Assembly (NCBI RefSeq): GCF_036178145.1
Contig: NZ_CP108067.1
Span: 9,873,001 to 9,937,000 of the forward strand
Direction: 5' to 3'
DNA: 64,000 bases
Source: Streptomyces sp. NBC_00273
Lineage (GTDB): Bacteria; Actinomycetota; Actinomycetes; Streptomycetales; Streptomycetaceae
In this document: positions 16,829 through 26,654 of the stretch, one piece after another
Position numbering within the stretch: position 1 is the first letter of the stretch
How the letters are laid out: each line of letters starts with the position of its first letter
Position numbers and translations under genes: made by a program
Notes under the pieces: generated by a model
What the model saw: only the letters and a program-made list of their open reading frames with translations
Databases searched by the model: none
Told to the model about the DNA's origin: nothing

Positions 16829-18169
16829 TCAGCGGCTCCTGTCTCCGGGGACGGCCGATGTCGCTTCGAGGCGGTCCCTCACCTCCGAGGTCAGGGCCTC
16901 CAACCGTGGGGAACCTATGAGCACAGGGCTCTCGGGGCCATGGATGAGGCGTGCTGCCTCCGGCAGATCCACGAGGTCAGCCTCGAAGCGGGCTCTGGCC
17001 GAGGCGAGGGTGTCGGGAAGGCCGGTCCGGCGGCCGTCCCGCATCACCGTACGGAGCAGGGGCACCTTACCGTCAGGCGGTTGTTCGCCGGACAGACCGA
17101 TCACATCCGCGCAGCCGGGGCCGCGGAACACCTGCTTGGGAGCCGGGGCGGTGACCTTCGCGGAGGACAGCTTCATCACCGGGCGTCCGTCGTACTGGAC
17201 CAACTTGTACGCCGCGTCCAAGTAGGGAGCATCGGCGGCGACGCCCACCCGGGTTCCGACCGCGAAGACGTCGATCGGTGCCCGAGTGCGCACGAGTTCG
17301 GCGACGGAGTATTCGTCCAGACCGCCGCTGGCGATGATGCGTACGTCGGTCAGCCCTGCCGCGTCGAGCAGCTGGCGTGAACGTTTGGCGAGCTCACCCA
17401 GATCGCCGCTGTCGAGCCGGATCGCGCAGCCCGGCCCTCGCCGGAGCTCGGCGAGAACACGGCCGGCGATTGCGACGCCGCGTGCGGTGTCATAGGTGTC
17501 GACGAGGAACGTCAGCGGGCCCGGATGGGTGCGGGCGAAGGCCCGGAAGGCGTCCTCTTCGCTAGGGAAGCACTCGATGTAGGAGTGAGCCATGGTTCCG
17601 GCGGCGGGGATGCCGTATCGGGTGGCGGCGGCAACATTGCTGGTCGCGGTGAAACCGACCATGGCGGAGAGCCGGGCGGCCTGCAGCCCGGCCTGGGGGC
17701 CGTGGTCGCGGCGCAGAGAGAAGTCCACCAGGGGCCGGCCCTCCGCGGCGATCACGCAACGGGCCGCCTTCGAGGCGACGGCGGTCTGGTGGAAGATCTG
17801 GCTGAGCAGATACGTCTCGACGAGCTGGGGGAGCGGGGAGGTGACCTCCAGCAGGGGCTCCCCGGCGAAAACGAGGTGGCCCTCCGGAATCGCGTGGACT
17901 TCCCCGTCAAAGCGCAGGCCGAGTAGGCCGGACACTTCCTCGGGCGGTCTGTGGAGCGCGACGGCGAAGTCGCGGACGTCATCCGCGCTCACCCGGAAGT
18001 GGGACAGGTAGTCCAGGGACGGCTACAGCCCGGCGGAGACGAGGAATCCCCGGCCGGGCGGCAGATCCCGGACGAACAGGCTGAAGGTGGCCGACGCGAG
18101 CATGACCTCTCGCAGGTAGGACATCGCCATCGTCACCTCGTAGAGGTCGGTGGTCGTCGTCTCGGACAT
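16829..18169 (-). pseudogene. pncB: Nicotinate phosphoribosyltransferase with an in-frame amber codon
   Basis: The full frame is 447 codons and encodes a complete NAPRTase except for TAG at 18025-18023 (codon 49). Upstream: TTDLYEVTMAMSYLR, FSLFVRDLPPGRGFLVSAGL, then the stop. Downstream in the same frame: PSLDYLSHFRVSADDVRDFA, KAARCVIAAEGRPLVDFSLRRDHGPQA, RLDSGDLGELAKRSRQ, IIASGGLDEYSV, FAVGTRVGVAADAPYLDAAYKLV. The family has GLE at this point, so GAG to TAG explains the stop. The enzyme would make nicotinate mononucleotide in NAD salvage. A restart at the GTG near 17992 would lack the N-terminal substrate strand. It has DevR-like boxes upstream. Confidence 0.88.
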
Positions 18170-18236
18170 ACCCCCAGCCTGCACGCTCTGCGCCTGTCGG
18201 GCATGAGCCCTTCGGTTCCCTGCTCGGCCTGCCATG

Positions 18237-18276
18237 GGCCGGTCGGCCCCTCCCCGGTGAGGCCCGGTCGGCCCCT
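18237..18276. promoter_or_regulatory. Paired DevR-like boxes between pncB and ppsA
   Basis: GGGCCGGTCGGCCCC (18237-18251) and GGCCCGGTCGGCCCC (18262-18276), 25 bp apart, lie 68 bp upstream of pncB and about 100 bp upstream of the small frame before ppsA. Confidence 0.72.
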
Positions 18277-18374
18277 TGCCGCTGCACCTCTCGGCACTGG
18301 GGTGCAGCCACCTCCCGGTGTGATCGTGGAATCCGGATGCCGATACGGGCTCCGTTTCCCCAGGAGGTGGGCAC

Positions 18375-18470
18375 CATGCAGCGCATCAGGATCCAGTCCC
18401 GCCAGAAGCAGCCCCACAAGCTCGAGCCGCTGGACCTGCGAACCCCGTCCGGCCGCCCGCTCCCCTATTG
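18375..18470 (+). CDS. 31-residue small protein upstream of ppsA
   Basis: An ATG with an excellent ribosome site (AGGAGGTGGGCACC) opens a 31-codon frame rich in Arg, Gln and Lys that ends RPLPY. It stops 15 bases before the ppsA start, whose own site (GGAGGTCGTC) follows at once, so the two are probably cotranscribed from the boxes at 18237. It may be a leader or a small basic protein; I know no family. No transcription-attenuation structure was recognised in it. Confidence 0.6.
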
Positions 18471-18485
18471 AGCCCGGAGGTCGTC

Positions 18486-20927
18486 ATGGCAAGCACGCGG
18501 CGCGTCATACCGTTCGCGGAACTCGGCCGGCAGGAAGTCGCCAGTGTCGGGGGTAAGAACGCCTCACTGGGTGAGATGACCGCCCACCTGGCCGATGCCG
18601 GCGTGCGCGTCCCTCCGGGGTTCGCAACGACGGCCGCCGCGTACGGAGAGCTGCTGGACGGACACGGACTCCGGGGGCGGATCGAGGAACAGATCGCGCG
18701 CCTGCACGAGGGCGCCGCGCTCGATGAGGTCGGGGCCGCGATACGGTCGATGACCCTCGCCGAGCCGCTGCCCCCAGGGCTGCGGGCCGAGATCGTCTCG
18801 GCGTACGAGCAGCTGGGGCGCGACGAAGGCCGCGCGGACCCCGAGGTGGCCGTACGCAGCAGCGCCACCGCCGAGGACCTGCCGGAGGCGAGCTTCGCAG
18901 GCCAGCAGGAGACCTACCTGAACGTGCGCGGGACCGCCCAATTGCTGGAGTCGGTGCATCGCTGCTATGCGTCCCTCTACACCGATCGAGCCATCGACTA
19001 CCGGGAGCGGATGGGCTTCGACCACCTCCAGGTCGCTCTCTCGGTCGGTGTTCAAATCATGGTCCGGTCGGACCTGGCCGGTGCAGGGGTGATCTTCACC
19101 CTCGACCCGGAGAGCGGATTCCCCGAGGTCATCGTCATCAGCGCGGCGTGCGGACTGGGCGAGACGGTCGTCAGCGGGCAGGTCGACCCCGACGAGTACA
19201 CCGTCTTCAAGCCGAGCCTGAAGGACCCGGATCTGGACCCGCTGATCGACGTACGTGTCGGAGCGAAGCGGCGGAAGGCGGTCTATGCGGAACATGGACT
19301 GACGCGGACCGTTGATACCACCGACGAGGAGCGCTTGCAGAGGGTCCTGAACGACACCGAAGTGAGGCTCCTCGCCGACTGGGCGCTGACCGTCGAAGGG
19401 CACTACGGCTGCCCCATGGACCTGGAATGGGCCAAAGACGGCCTCACCGGCGACCTGTGGATCGTGCAGGCCCGGCCCGAGACCGTTCAGTCCCGCCGCG
19501 CCGCCTCCACCCTGCGCCGCTGCCGCCTGACGGCCGTGCCAGGTACGCCTCTCGTGGACGGCATCGCTGTCGGCGAGGCCATCGGCAGCGGGCCCGTCGT
19601 CGTCATGGACTCGCCCGTCGACCTCGACCGCTTCCCGTCCGGCGGGGTGCTCGTCACCGGTATCACCGACCCGGACTGGGAACCGATCATGAAGTGTGCC
19701 TCCGCCATCGTCACCGACCACGGCGGCCGCACGTCCCACGCTGCGATCGTCAGCCGCGAACTCGGCGTCCCCGCCGTCGTCGGTACCGGCCGTGCGACTC
19801 AGGCCCTGTACGACGGACAGAAGGTGACCGTCTCCTGTGCCGAAGGCGGACGCGGCAAGGTCTACGACGGGGTGCTCGCCTATGAGGAGACCGAGACCGA
19901 CCTCGCGGACATCCCCGCCACCCGGACGCACGTCATGCTCAATCTCGCTGACCCGGCCGCCGCCTTCCGGTGGTGGCGCCTGCCGGCCGATGGCGTCGGC
20001 CTGGCCCGGCTGGAGTTCATAGTGGCGCACCAGGTCAAGGTCCACCCGATGGCCCTGCTGCACCCCGAGCGCCTGGATCCCGCCGACCGCTGCGCCGTCG
20101 ACCAGCTCACCGAGGGATACCTCGACCGCACCCGCTACTTCACCGATCGCCTGGCGTACGGCATCGCCCGGATCGCCGCCTCCCGGTGGCCCGCCCCCGT
20201 CATCGTACGGACCAGCGACTTCAAGACCAACGAGTACGCGCGCCTTGTCGGCGGTCGGCCGTTCGAGCCGGTCGAGGCCAACCCGATGATCGGCTGGCGG
20301 GGCGCGAGCCGCTACTACAGCGACGGATACCGGGAGGGCTTCGCCCTCGAGTGCCGGGCCCTGCGCAGGGTCCGCGACGAGATGGGCCTGACCAACGTCG
20401 TCGTCATGATCCCCTTCTGTCGCAGCCTCGAAGAGGCCGACCGGGTGCTTGGTGTCATGGCTGAGGAAGGCCTCCGCCGTGGGGAGAACGGGCTGAAGGT
20501 CTACGTCATGGCGGAGATCCCCGCCAACGTCATCCTGGCCCAGGACTTCGCCGAACGCTTCGACGGTTTCTCCATCGGCAGCAACGACCTAACCCAGCTC
20601 ACCCTGGGTGTCGACCGCGACTCCGAAGCCCTCGCCCACGTCTTCGACGAGACCAACCCGGCGGTCACCCGGAGCATCGAGATCCTCGTCCCTCGTGCTC
20701 AGGCAGCGGGCCGCCCCGTCGGTCTCTGTGGCCAGCGCCCGAGCGACGACCCCGCCTTCACGGAGTTCCTGGTCAAGGCCGGGATCGACTCCATCTCCGT
20801 CGCCCCGGACAGCTTCGCCGCGGTCAAGCACCACGTGGCCGCCGCCGAATCGGTCCGGTACGGGGAGGGCCGAACGGCCCCATCAGGGACCCGATGGTCC
20901 CAAGCGGAGCAGCCGTCCGTCTCGTGA
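18486..20927 (+). CDS. ppsA: Phosphoenolpyruvate synthase
   Basis: An 813-residue PEP synthase (pyruvate, water dikinase), close to the family's usual 790-810. The N-terminal ATP-grasp domain (VGGKNASLGEM, AVRSSATAEDLPEASFAGQQET, RDLWIVQARPETVQS-like) is followed by the phosphohistidine domain with GGRTSHAAIVSRELG (catalytic His near residue 417), and the PEP/pyruvate TIM barrel (LEFIVAHQ, NPMIGWRGASRYY, GSNDLTQLTLGVDRD, GLCGQRPSDDP with the catalytic Cys). It turns pyruvate and ATP into PEP, AMP and phosphate. The last 20 residues are encoded by DNA carrying the boxes that serve hsp20. ATG chosen from GGAGGTCGTC. Confidence 0.95.
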   Translation: MASTRRVIPFAELGRQEVASVGGKNASLGEMTAHLADAGVRVPPGFATTAAAYGELLDGHGLRGRIEEQIARLHEGAALDEVGAAIRSMTLAEPLPPGLRAEIVSAYEQLGRDEGRADPEVAVRSSATAEDLPEASFAGQQETYLNVRGTAQLLESVHRCYASLYTDRAIDYRERMGFDHLQVALSVGVQIMVRSDLAGAGVIFTLDPESGFPEVIVISAACGLGETVVSGQVDPDEYTVFKPSLKDPDLDPLIDVRVGAKRRKAVYAEHGLTRTVDTTDEERLQRVLNDTEVRLLADWALTVEGHYGCPMDLEWAKDGLTGDLWIVQARPETVQSRRAASTLRRCRLTAVPGTPLVDGIAVGEAIGSGPVVVMDSPVDLDRFPSGGVLVTGITDPDWEPIMKCASAIVTDHGGRTSHAAIVSRELGVPAVVGTGRATQALYDGQKVTVSCAEGGRGKVYDGVLAYEETETDLADIPATRTHVMLNLADPAAAFRWWRLPADGVGLARLEFIVAHQVKVHPMALLHPERLDPADRCAVDQLTEGYLDRTRYFTDRLAYGIARIAASRWPAPVIVRTSDFKTNEYARLVGGRPFEPVEANPMIGWRGASRYYSDGYREGFALECRALRRVRDEMGLTNVVVMIPFCRSLEEADRVLGVMAEEGLRRGENGLKVYVMAEIPANVILAQDFAERFDGFSIGSNDLTQLTLGVDRDSEALAHVFDETNPAVTRSIEILVPRAQAAGRPVGLCGQRPSDDPAFTEFLVKAGIDSISVAPDSFAAVKHHVAAAESVRYGEGRTAPSGTRWSQAEQPSVS
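20867..20901. promoter_or_regulatory. Paired DevR-like boxes inside the 3' end of ppsA
   Basis: GGGCCGAACGGCCCC (20867-20881) and GGGACCCGATGGTCC (20886-20900), 19 bp apart, lie 83 bp before the hsp20 start but within ppsA codons. This places a regulated promoter in coding sequence. Confidence 0.75.
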
Positions 20928-20983
20928 AAGTGGAGGAAGGCAACGCATGAAGGCGCTGATCGGGCGCCGGAACGGAGCACACC

Positions 20984-21442
20984 ATGTCAGGAACGCACCT
21001 GGAGCGCAGGCGCAGCCCGATCCCCGATTTCAGGGACTGGTTCGGCACCGAATTCCCACGGTTCCCGCTGTGGCGGTCGTCGTTCGACACCTTCCCGATC
21101 CCGATCGAGGTGACCAACAAGGAGGGGCAGTACACGCTGCGCGCCGAACTTCCCGGGATGGACCCCGACAAGGACATCCAGATCACGGTTGAGGGGGACA
21201 CCCTCACCGTCAGCGCCGAGCACACCGAGAGCAAGGAGGAGAAGGATCACTCGGAGTTCCGCTACGGCTCCTTCCAGAGAGTTGTGCGCCTGCCCGGGCC
21301 GATCCCCTCCGACGAAGTCGAGGCAGCGTATGAGGACGGCATCCTCACCGTGCGCGTGCTCATGCCGGCCTCGCCCGAGGAGTCCAGGCGCAGCATCCCC
21401 GTCAAGCGCACCACGGGGGACGGCAGGGGAGACTCGTCATGA
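20984..21442 (+). CDS. Hsp20/alpha-crystallin chaperone (HspX-like)
   Basis: A 152-residue small heat-shock protein: N-terminal arm SPIPDFRDWFGTEFPRFPLW, alpha-crystallin domain about residues 42-140 (IPIEVTNKEGQYTLRAELPGMDPDKDIQITVEGDTLTVSAEHTE, SFQRVVRLPGPIPSDEVEAAYEDGILTVRVLMP), short tail with RSIPV. The N-terminus and spacing resemble mycobacterial Acr/HspX (Rv2031c) more than Hsp18 at 4597. GGAG lies six bases before the ATG. It overlaps the flavodoxin gene by four bases and stands behind two DevR-like boxes, as hspX does in mycobacteria. Confidence 0.92.
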   Translation: MSGTHLERRRSPIPDFRDWFGTEFPRFPLWRSSFDTFPIPIEVTNKEGQYTLRAELPGMDPDKDIQITVEGDTLTVSAEHTESKEEKDHSEFRYGSFQRVVRLPGPIPSDEVEAAYEDGILTVRVLMPASPEESRRSIPVKRTTGDGRGDSS

Positions 21443-21942
21443 CGTCCAAGCGCGTCCTGGTCGCCTACGGCACCAAGCACGGTGCGACCGCCGGAATCGC
21501 GTCCGAGATCGGCAGGACCCTGCGTGAGGACGGCCTCGACGCCGTCGTGGTCCCCGCCGACGACGTGGACGACGTACGCGGGTACGACGCAGTGGTGCTC
21601 GGCGGCGCCCTGTACGCCGGGCACTGGAGCGGCAAGGCCAAGCGCTGCGCCGAACGCAACGAGCACTACCTTCAGCACCGCCCGGTCTACCTGTTCAGCA
21701 GCGGCCCCGTGGACAGTTCCGCCGAGCAGCACGACATCGCGCCGGTGCCTGCGGTGGCCCGGGAGATGGAGCGCCTCGGCGCACGCGAGCACATCACCTT
21801 CGGCGGCAGTGTCACCGCCAGTACGCCCGGGTTCATCGCCCGGGCCATGGTCCGCGCGGGCAAGGGAGGAGACTTCCGCAATCCCGAGCGGATCCGGACA
21901 TGGGCCCACCACATCAGCGCCGAACTCGCCGCTCCCCACTGA
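21439..21942 (+). CDS. Flavodoxin-domain protein
   Basis: A 167-residue protein with the flavodoxin fold: KRVLVAYGTKHGATAGIASEIGRTLREDGLDAVVV (FMN phosphate loop GTKHGAT), YDAVVLGGALYAGHWSGKAKRC, VYLFSSGPVDSS. It resembles the HemG/protoporphyrinogen-oxidase-type flavodoxins of actinobacteria. It may transfer electrons or act on a quinone-linked oxidation; the partner is unknown. ATG overlaps the hsp20 stop (ATGA), so the two are translationally coupled. Confidence 0.88.
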   Translation: MTSKRVLVAYGTKHGATAGIASEIGRTLREDGLDAVVVPADDVDDVRGYDAVVLGGALYAGHWSGKAKRCAERNEHYLQHRPVYLFSSGPVDSSAEQHDIAPVPAVAREMERLGAREHITFGGSVTASTPGFIARAMVRAGKGGDFRNPERIRTWAHHISAELAAPH

Positions 21943-21976
21943 GCGGCCGGGCAGTATCAGAGCGCGGAGGTGCACG

Positions 21977-22633
21977 ATGTCCGAGCCCGGCACGCCCGGA
22001 GACGGGCCCACCCGATCGCGCCCGGCGACGGCCGACCGCGTGCGTCGGCTGTTCGGCGGACGTCCGAACGAGCTGCGTCGTCCGGCCGACCGGACCCGGC
22101 GCCGCTGGAACATCGCCTTCGTGCTCTCCTTCCTGATCGCCCTGTCCTGCGGCGTCGTCGTCACGACGGCCGTCTGGGATGCCGAAAGCCGCACTGCCCG
22201 GGAAGCGGCCCGGCACCGGCACCGGATCGAGGCGACGACGGTCGGTGCCGTGGGGCGCGCGGTCTCCAACCGTTCCGGCGGCACCTCCCGGACGGTTGCT
22301 CCGGCCGTCTGGGAGTACCCGGCCGCTCACCAGCACTCCGACACGATCTCCGTCCCGTTCGGCACTCCGGCAGGCCGGACGGTCACGATCTGGGTCGATG
22401 ACGCGGGCAGGGAGGCGCAGGCGCCGTCGGCCGAAGCCCGACGCGTCCTCACGGCCGCAGTCGCGGGAGTCGGATCCTTCAGCCTGCTCGCCCTCGCCAC
22501 AGGGGCAGTGGTCCGCCTTCGTCTGCTTCTTGTCGAGACCCGCAGCCTGGCCCAGTGGGAGCACGAGTGGGAGGCCGTGGAGCCGCGCTGGTCCGGCAGG
22601 CTGCGGCGCGAAAAGGGACCTGGCGATGACTGA
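21977..22633 (+). CDS. Rv1733c-family membrane protein
   Basis: A 218-residue protein with two transmembrane segments (about residues 45-66 and 157-180) flanking an extracytoplasmic domain of about 90 residues, and Arg-rich cytoplasmic ends ([23 protein letters not shown]). This is the architecture of Rv1733c, a DosR-regulon membrane protein of unknown function; WNIAFVL and the [10 protein letters not shown] motif support it. ATG at 21977 follows GGAGGTGCACG. Its stop overlaps the P-type ATPase start by eight bases. Confidence 0.85.
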   Translation: MSEPGTPGDGPTRSRPATADRVRRLFGGRPNELRRPADRTRRRWNIAFVLSFLIALSCGVVVTTAVWDAESRTAREAARHRHRIEATTVGAVGRAVSNRSGGTSRTVAPAVWEYPAAHQHSDTISVPFGTPAGRTVTIWVDDAGREAQAPSAEARRVLTAAVAGVGSFSLLALATGAVVRLRLLLVETRSLAQWEHEWEAVEPRWSGRLRREKGPGDD

Positions 22634-25310
22634 GGCAGCCACCCGGCCCCCCTTTCCGGTCAACGGGCTGCCCCTGAGCCCTGACCCCCTCGAACCGTTG
22701 CCGCTCCTGAGGCGCGAACTCGGCACCGGGCCGAGTGGACTCTCCGCGCGCGAGGCGGCCCGCCGCCTCGCCGTCTACGGCCCCAACGAGGTCCGCCGCA
22801 AGGCCCGTACCTCGGTGGGCCGGGAGCTCGTCCGCCAGCTCGTCCACCCGCTGGCCATGCTGCTCTGGGCGGCTGCCGCACTGGCCTTCGTGGCGGACAT
22901 AGCGGTCCTCGGCTGGGCCATCGTCGCCGTGGTCATCGTCAACGCCGCCTTCGCGCTCCTGCAGGAGCGCCAGGCGGAGCAGGCAGTGGAGACCCTGGCC
23001 CGGTATCTGCCCGAGCACGCATGGGTGATCCGCGACGGCCAACCGTCGGCCGTCGAGTCGCGCGAGCTCGTGCCGGGCGACCTCATCGTCCTCGAAGAGG
23101 GCGCCAAGGTCCCCGCCGATGGACGCCTCACAGACGGCGGTATCGAGGTCGACCTGTCGATGCTGACAGGGGAGTCCGCCCCCGCCGAACGCGTCGCCGG
23201 CCCCGGTCTCGCAGGGGCTCCGCTGCTCCAGGAGCCGAACCTCGTCTTCAGCGGTACTGCCTGCACCGAGGGCCAGGCCCAGGCGATCGTGTTCGCCACG
23301 GGCGACCACACCGAACTCGGACGGATCGCGGCACTCAGCCAGCGCACCCAGCGGGACCCCAGCCCCTTGGAGCGGCAGGTCAAGAAGGTCGCCTGGCTGA
23401 TCGCCGCCGTCGCGGTGGCCATGGGCGCGGTGTTCCTCGTGGCAGGCGTGGCCGTGGGACTCCCGCTGACCGACTCGCTGATCTTCGCCATCGGCCTGCT
23501 GGTCGCCAACGTGCCCGAGGGCCTGCTGCCGATCATCACCCTCGCCCTGGCCGTCGGGGTACGGGCCCTCGCCCGTCAGGGGGCTGTGGTCAAGCGGCTG
23601 AGCGCCGTGGAAACTCTCGGGTCCACTAACGTGATCTGCACCGACAAGACCGGCACCCTCACCCGGAACCGCATGCGGCTCCAGACTGTGTGGACACCTG
23701 AACACGGTACGAGCAAAGGCCCCTGGGCAGGCGAACTCGCCCGCGCAGTGGCCCTGTGCACCACGGTCACGCGGGATGCCCAGGGCCACCTGCACGGGGA
23801 CCCGACCGAGATCGCCCTGGTCGAAGGAGCCGGCGCCCACGGCGCCCCCATCGACCTCGACAGGAGGGACGCCGACCGCCAGATCCTCTTCCGTTTCGAC
23901 CCCCGCTTGCGCCTGATGTCCGTCGTGCAGCAGGCGGAACCGGACGGCGCCCGCGTCATCGTCAAAGGCGCGCCGGAGTCGGTGGTGGGCGCCCTTGACG
24001 GCGGGGACTCCACTGCCGCGCTCGCCGCCGCGGACCGGCTCGCCCACGACGGCATGCGTGTCCTGGCCGTCGCCGTGCGCGACCTGCCGAAGGGGGCCAC
24101 GACGCCGGCGCGGCGCCACGACGCGGAGAGAGGTCTGCGCCTTCTGGGGCTCGTCGGCCTGTACGACCCTCCGCGGCCCGAGGTCGCGGAGGCAGTCCGC
24201 CGCTGTCACGACGCGGGCCTCCGGGTCCACATCGTCACCGGCGACAACGGCGCCACCGCGGCCGCCGTCGCGCGGGAGGTCGGCATCGGAGTACCGCGCC
24301 TCACGGTGGTGGCCCAGTCCGAGACGGTGGGTGACCAGGAGCTCGACCAGCTCCTGGCACAAGGCGATGCCGAGGTCGTTTTCGCCCGCTCCTCTCCGGA
24401 GACCAAGCTGCACGTGGCCGACACGCTGCGCGCACACGGGCAGATCGTGGCCATGACCGGCGACGGTGTCAACGACGCTCCGGCACTTCACCGTGCGCAC
24501 ATCGGGGTCGCGATGGGCCGGTCCGGCACCGACGTGGCACGCGAAGCGTCCACGATGGTGCTGACCGACGACAACTTCGCCACCATCGTCGCCGCCATCG
24601 AATCCGGGCGCCGCGTATACGACAACGTCCGCAAGTTCATCGTCTACATCTTCGCCCACGCCACCCCCGAGGTCGTGCCCTTCCTGGTGTTCGCACTCTC
24701 GGCCGGCACCATCCCCCTGCCGCTGACCGTCCTGCAGATCCTCGCCATCGACCTCGGCACCGAGACTCTCCCCGCCCTCGCCCTCGGCCGGGAACGGGCC
24801 GAGCCGGGCGTCATGAGCCGTCCGCCGCGACCGAGCTCGCAGGGGGTCATCTCCCGCGACATGCTCATCCGGAGCTGGGGATGGCTCGGTACGGTGTCCG
24901 CCGCCCTGGTCATGACCGCGTTCTTCTACGTGCTCTGGCGGGCGGGCTGGCACCCCGGCGACCCCACCGGCCCCGGCACCCCCCTCCACCATGCGTACGT
25001 CACCGCGACCACCGCCACGTTCGCCGGCATCGTCACCTGCCAGGTCGGCACGGCCATGGCCGCACGCACCGACCACGCCGCTCTGCGCGAGATCGGCCTG
25101 TTCACCAACCACCTGCTCCTCGCAGGCATCGCCTTCGAGTTGGTCTTCACCGCGGCGCTCGTCTACGCGCCGCCGCTGCAAGACCTGTTCGGCACCGCAG
25201 CCCTCTCCCTCGATGTCGTCGCGCTCATCGCCACCTTCCCGGTCCTCGTGTGGGGCACCGACGAACTCCGGCGCTGGGCCCGACGCACTTGCCGAAGCAC
25301 GAACGCCTGA
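22626..25310 (+). CDS. P-type cation-transporting ATPase (P2 type, CtpF-like)
   Basis: An 894-residue P-type ATPase. Visible: cation ATPase N-terminal domain ([18 protein letters not shown], residues 38-56), A-domain TGES (181-184), TM4 VPEGL (296-300), phosphorylation site [10 protein letters not shown] (Asp340), P-domain [11 protein letters not shown] (near 611-621), and about ten membrane segments. VPEGL in TM4 rather than CPC marks the P2 (Ca2+, Na+/K+ or Mg2+) class, not heavy metals. Its closest counterpart by context is CtpF (Rv1997) of the DosR regulon. It overlaps the Rv1733c-like gene by eight bases and is followed by DUF1876. Confidence 0.93.
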   Translation: MTEAATRPPFPVNGLPLSPDPLEPLPLLRRELGTGPSGLSAREAARRLAVYGPNEVRRKARTSVGRELVRQLVHPLAMLLWAAAALAFVADIAVLGWAIVAVVIVNAAFALLQERQAEQAVETLARYLPEHAWVIRDGQPSAVESRELVPGDLIVLEEGAKVPADGRLTDGGIEVDLSMLTGESAPAERVAGPGLAGAPLLQEPNLVFSGTACTEGQAQAIVFATGDHTELGRIAALSQRTQRDPSPLERQVKKVAWLIAAVAVAMGAVFLVAGVAVGLPLTDSLIFAIGLLVANVPEGLLPIITLALAVGVRALARQGAVVKRLSAVETLGSTNVICTDKTGTLTRNRMRLQTVWTPEHGTSKGPWAGELARAVALCTTVTRDAQGHLHGDPTEIALVEGAGAHGAPIDLDRRDADRQILFRFDPRLRLMSVVQQAEPDGARVIVKGAPESVVGALDGGDSTAALAAADRLAHDGMRVLAVAVRDLPKGATTPARRHDAERGLRLLGLVGLYDPPRPEVAEAVRRCHDAGLRVHIVTGDNGATAAAVAREVGIGVPRLTVVAQSETVGDQELDQLLAQGDAEVVFARSSPETKLHVADTLRAHGQIVAMTGDGVNDAPALHRAHIGVAMGRSGTDVAREASTMVLTDDNFATIVAAIESGRRVYDNVRKFIVYIFAHATPEVVPFLVFALSAGTIPLPLTVLQILAIDLGTETLPALALGRERAEPGVMSRPPRPSSQGVISRDMLIRSWGWLGTVSAALVMTAFFYVLWRAGWHPGDPTGPGTPLHHAYVTATTATFAGIVTCQVGTAMAARTDHAALREIGLFTNHLLLAGIAFELVFTAALVYAPPLQDLFGTAALSLDVVALIATFPVLVWGTDELRRWARRTCRSTNA

Positions 25311-25328
25311 ACCCGTCCGGAGGCTCCC

Positions 25329-25628
25329 ATGTCACGCACGGCCGAATGGAAGGTCCGCCTCTACCTCTTCGAGGAGGACCACACGACGAAGGCACGCCTG
25401 GAACTCGACACGGGCACGAACAGGCTCACGGGCCACGGCACCGCCCGTTGCGCACCCCAGGACGACGACGTCCCGGAGATCGGCGAAGAACTCGCGGTCG
25501 CTCGTGCCATGGAGGATCTCGCCCTCCAGATGAAGCGAGCCGCCTACGGCGACATGCAGGCTGCCGGAGCTCCGTCCCTGCAGGAGTCCCTCAAGCCGTA
25601 CAGCGGGTGGCTGGACACCACAGCGTGA
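25329..25628 (+). CDS. DUF1876 protein (Rv1738-like)
   Basis: A 99-residue protein: WKVRLYLFEEDHTTKARLELDTG, LTGHGTARCAPQDDDVPEIGEELAVARAMEDLA. This is the DUF1876/dsRBD-like fold of Rv1738, whose structure resembles ribosome hibernation factors; a role in translation arrest is plausible but unproven. GGAGGCTCCC precedes the ATG. It ends the hsp20-flavodoxin-Rv1733c-ATPase run and lies 20 bp before the DevR-like boxes of the USP pair. Confidence 0.9.
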   Translation: MSRTAEWKVRLYLFEEDHTTKARLELDTGTNRLTGHGTARCAPQDDDVPEIGEELAVARAMEDLALQMKRAAYGDMQAAGAPSLQESLKPYSGWLDTTA

Positions 25629-25647
25629 CCACGAAGGAGGCCCGACC

Positions 25648-25683
25648 GGGACCTTTGGCCCCCATGAAGGTCCTGAGCGGCCC
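25648..25683. promoter_or_regulatory. DevR-like boxes upstream of USP pair
   Basis: GGGACCTTTGGCCCC (25648-25662) and a weaker GGTCCTGAGCGGCCC (25669-25683), 21 bp apart, end 68 bp before the USP start. Confidence 0.7.
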
Positions 25684-25751
25684 TCTTCCCACAGGGGCCT
25701 GCGGTGTCACTGTGAGGTCAGACCCTCACTGGCCCTGGGCGAGGAGGAATC

Positions 25752-26654
25752 ATGGAGCACACCGTCAGCGGTTCCGAACTCGGCTCCGTCGTCGTCGGCG
25801 TCGACGGCTCCGAGCCCGCCCGTCAGGCCGCGCTCTGGGCAGCGGGAGAGGCCGAACGCCGAGGGCGTCCGCTGCACATCGTGTACGGCGCCGACACGGA
25901 CGGCCGGGCACTCTACGCATCTGTCGAGACCATCGAGCGCGTCCGTGTTGCCGGCCGCGAACTGCTCGACGACATCGCTGCTGCGGTCAAGAAGCAGCAC
26001 CCCGGCCTGGTCGCCACCACGGAATTCGGTCGTGGCGACCCCGTGGCCAGCCTGCACCGGGCCGCTGGTCGTCGCGGCACCATAGTGGTCGGCAACCGGG
26101 GGTTGGGCGGATTCAACTCCCTCTTGCTCGGATCCGTGGGCCTGAAGGTGGCGGCCGGTGCGAAGACGCCCGTCATCATCGTCAGGGGAACCGAAAGCGG
26201 CGCCGAGAGCGGGACGGTACTCGCCGGGGTCCGTGACGAGCGAGATCTGGACTGTGTGCGTTACGCGGCGCGCGAGGCCGAGCTGCGCAAGGCCGAGCTG
26301 CGGCTGCTCCAGGTGTGGAACGTGCTTCAGTCCGTCGGCGACGTGATGACCATGATGGACGACATCAAGGAGATCGCCGACGAGTACGTCCGGCACCTGA
26401 CCGCGCTGACGGAGCGAATCCGCCGGGAATTCCCGGACCTCACCGTGCGGGCGGATGCCGAGAAGAGCGCGTCCGTCGCCGGTGTTCTCGTAGAGGCTTC
26501 CCGGCACGCCGACCTGCTGGTCATGGGCGGTCGCAGGGCGTCCGCATACCTGGGACCCACCCTCGGGCGGCACACCCACAGCCTCGTACACCACTCGCAC
26601 TGCCCTGTGCTGCTCATCCCGCGCCACCCGGACGAGCACGGGAGTGGATCGTGA
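25752..26654 (+). CDS. Universal stress protein, two UspA domains
   Basis: A 300-residue protein of two UspA domains (about 11-148 and 158-292). Each begins with a V/I-V-V-G-VDGS-type strand (VVVGVDGSEPARQAALWAA); ATP-binding loops are GNRGLGGFNSLLLGSVG in domain 1 and GGRRASAYLGPTLGRHTHSLVHHSHCPVLLI in domain 2. GAGGAGGAATC precedes the ATG. It is one base overlapped with a second USP (26654). The same two-gene cassette occurs at 56661-58420. Mycobacterial relatives (Rv2623, Rv2005c) belong to the DosR regulon and bind ATP. Confidence 0.93.
   Translation: MEHTVSGSELGSVVVGVDGSEPARQAALWAAGEAERRGRPLHIVYGADTDGRALYASVETIERVRVAGRELLDDIAAAVKKQHPGLVATTEFGRGDPVASLHRAAGRRGTIVVGNRGLGGFNSLLLGSVGLKVAAGAKTPVIIVRGTESGAESGTVLAGVRDERDLDCVRYAAREAELRKAELRLLQVWNVLQSVGDVMTMMDDIKEIADEYVRHLTALTERIRREFPDLTVRADAEKSASVAGVLVEASRHADLLVMGGRRASAYLGPTLGRHTHSLVHHSHCPVLLIPRHPDEHGSGS

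Noticed and set aside
20947..21192. ATG at 20947 with a strong GGAGGAAGG site, overlapping hsp20 in another frame
   Set aside because: The 81-residue translation is an out-of-frame shadow of hsp20 with no family likeness. The ribosome site may be chance or a remnant.
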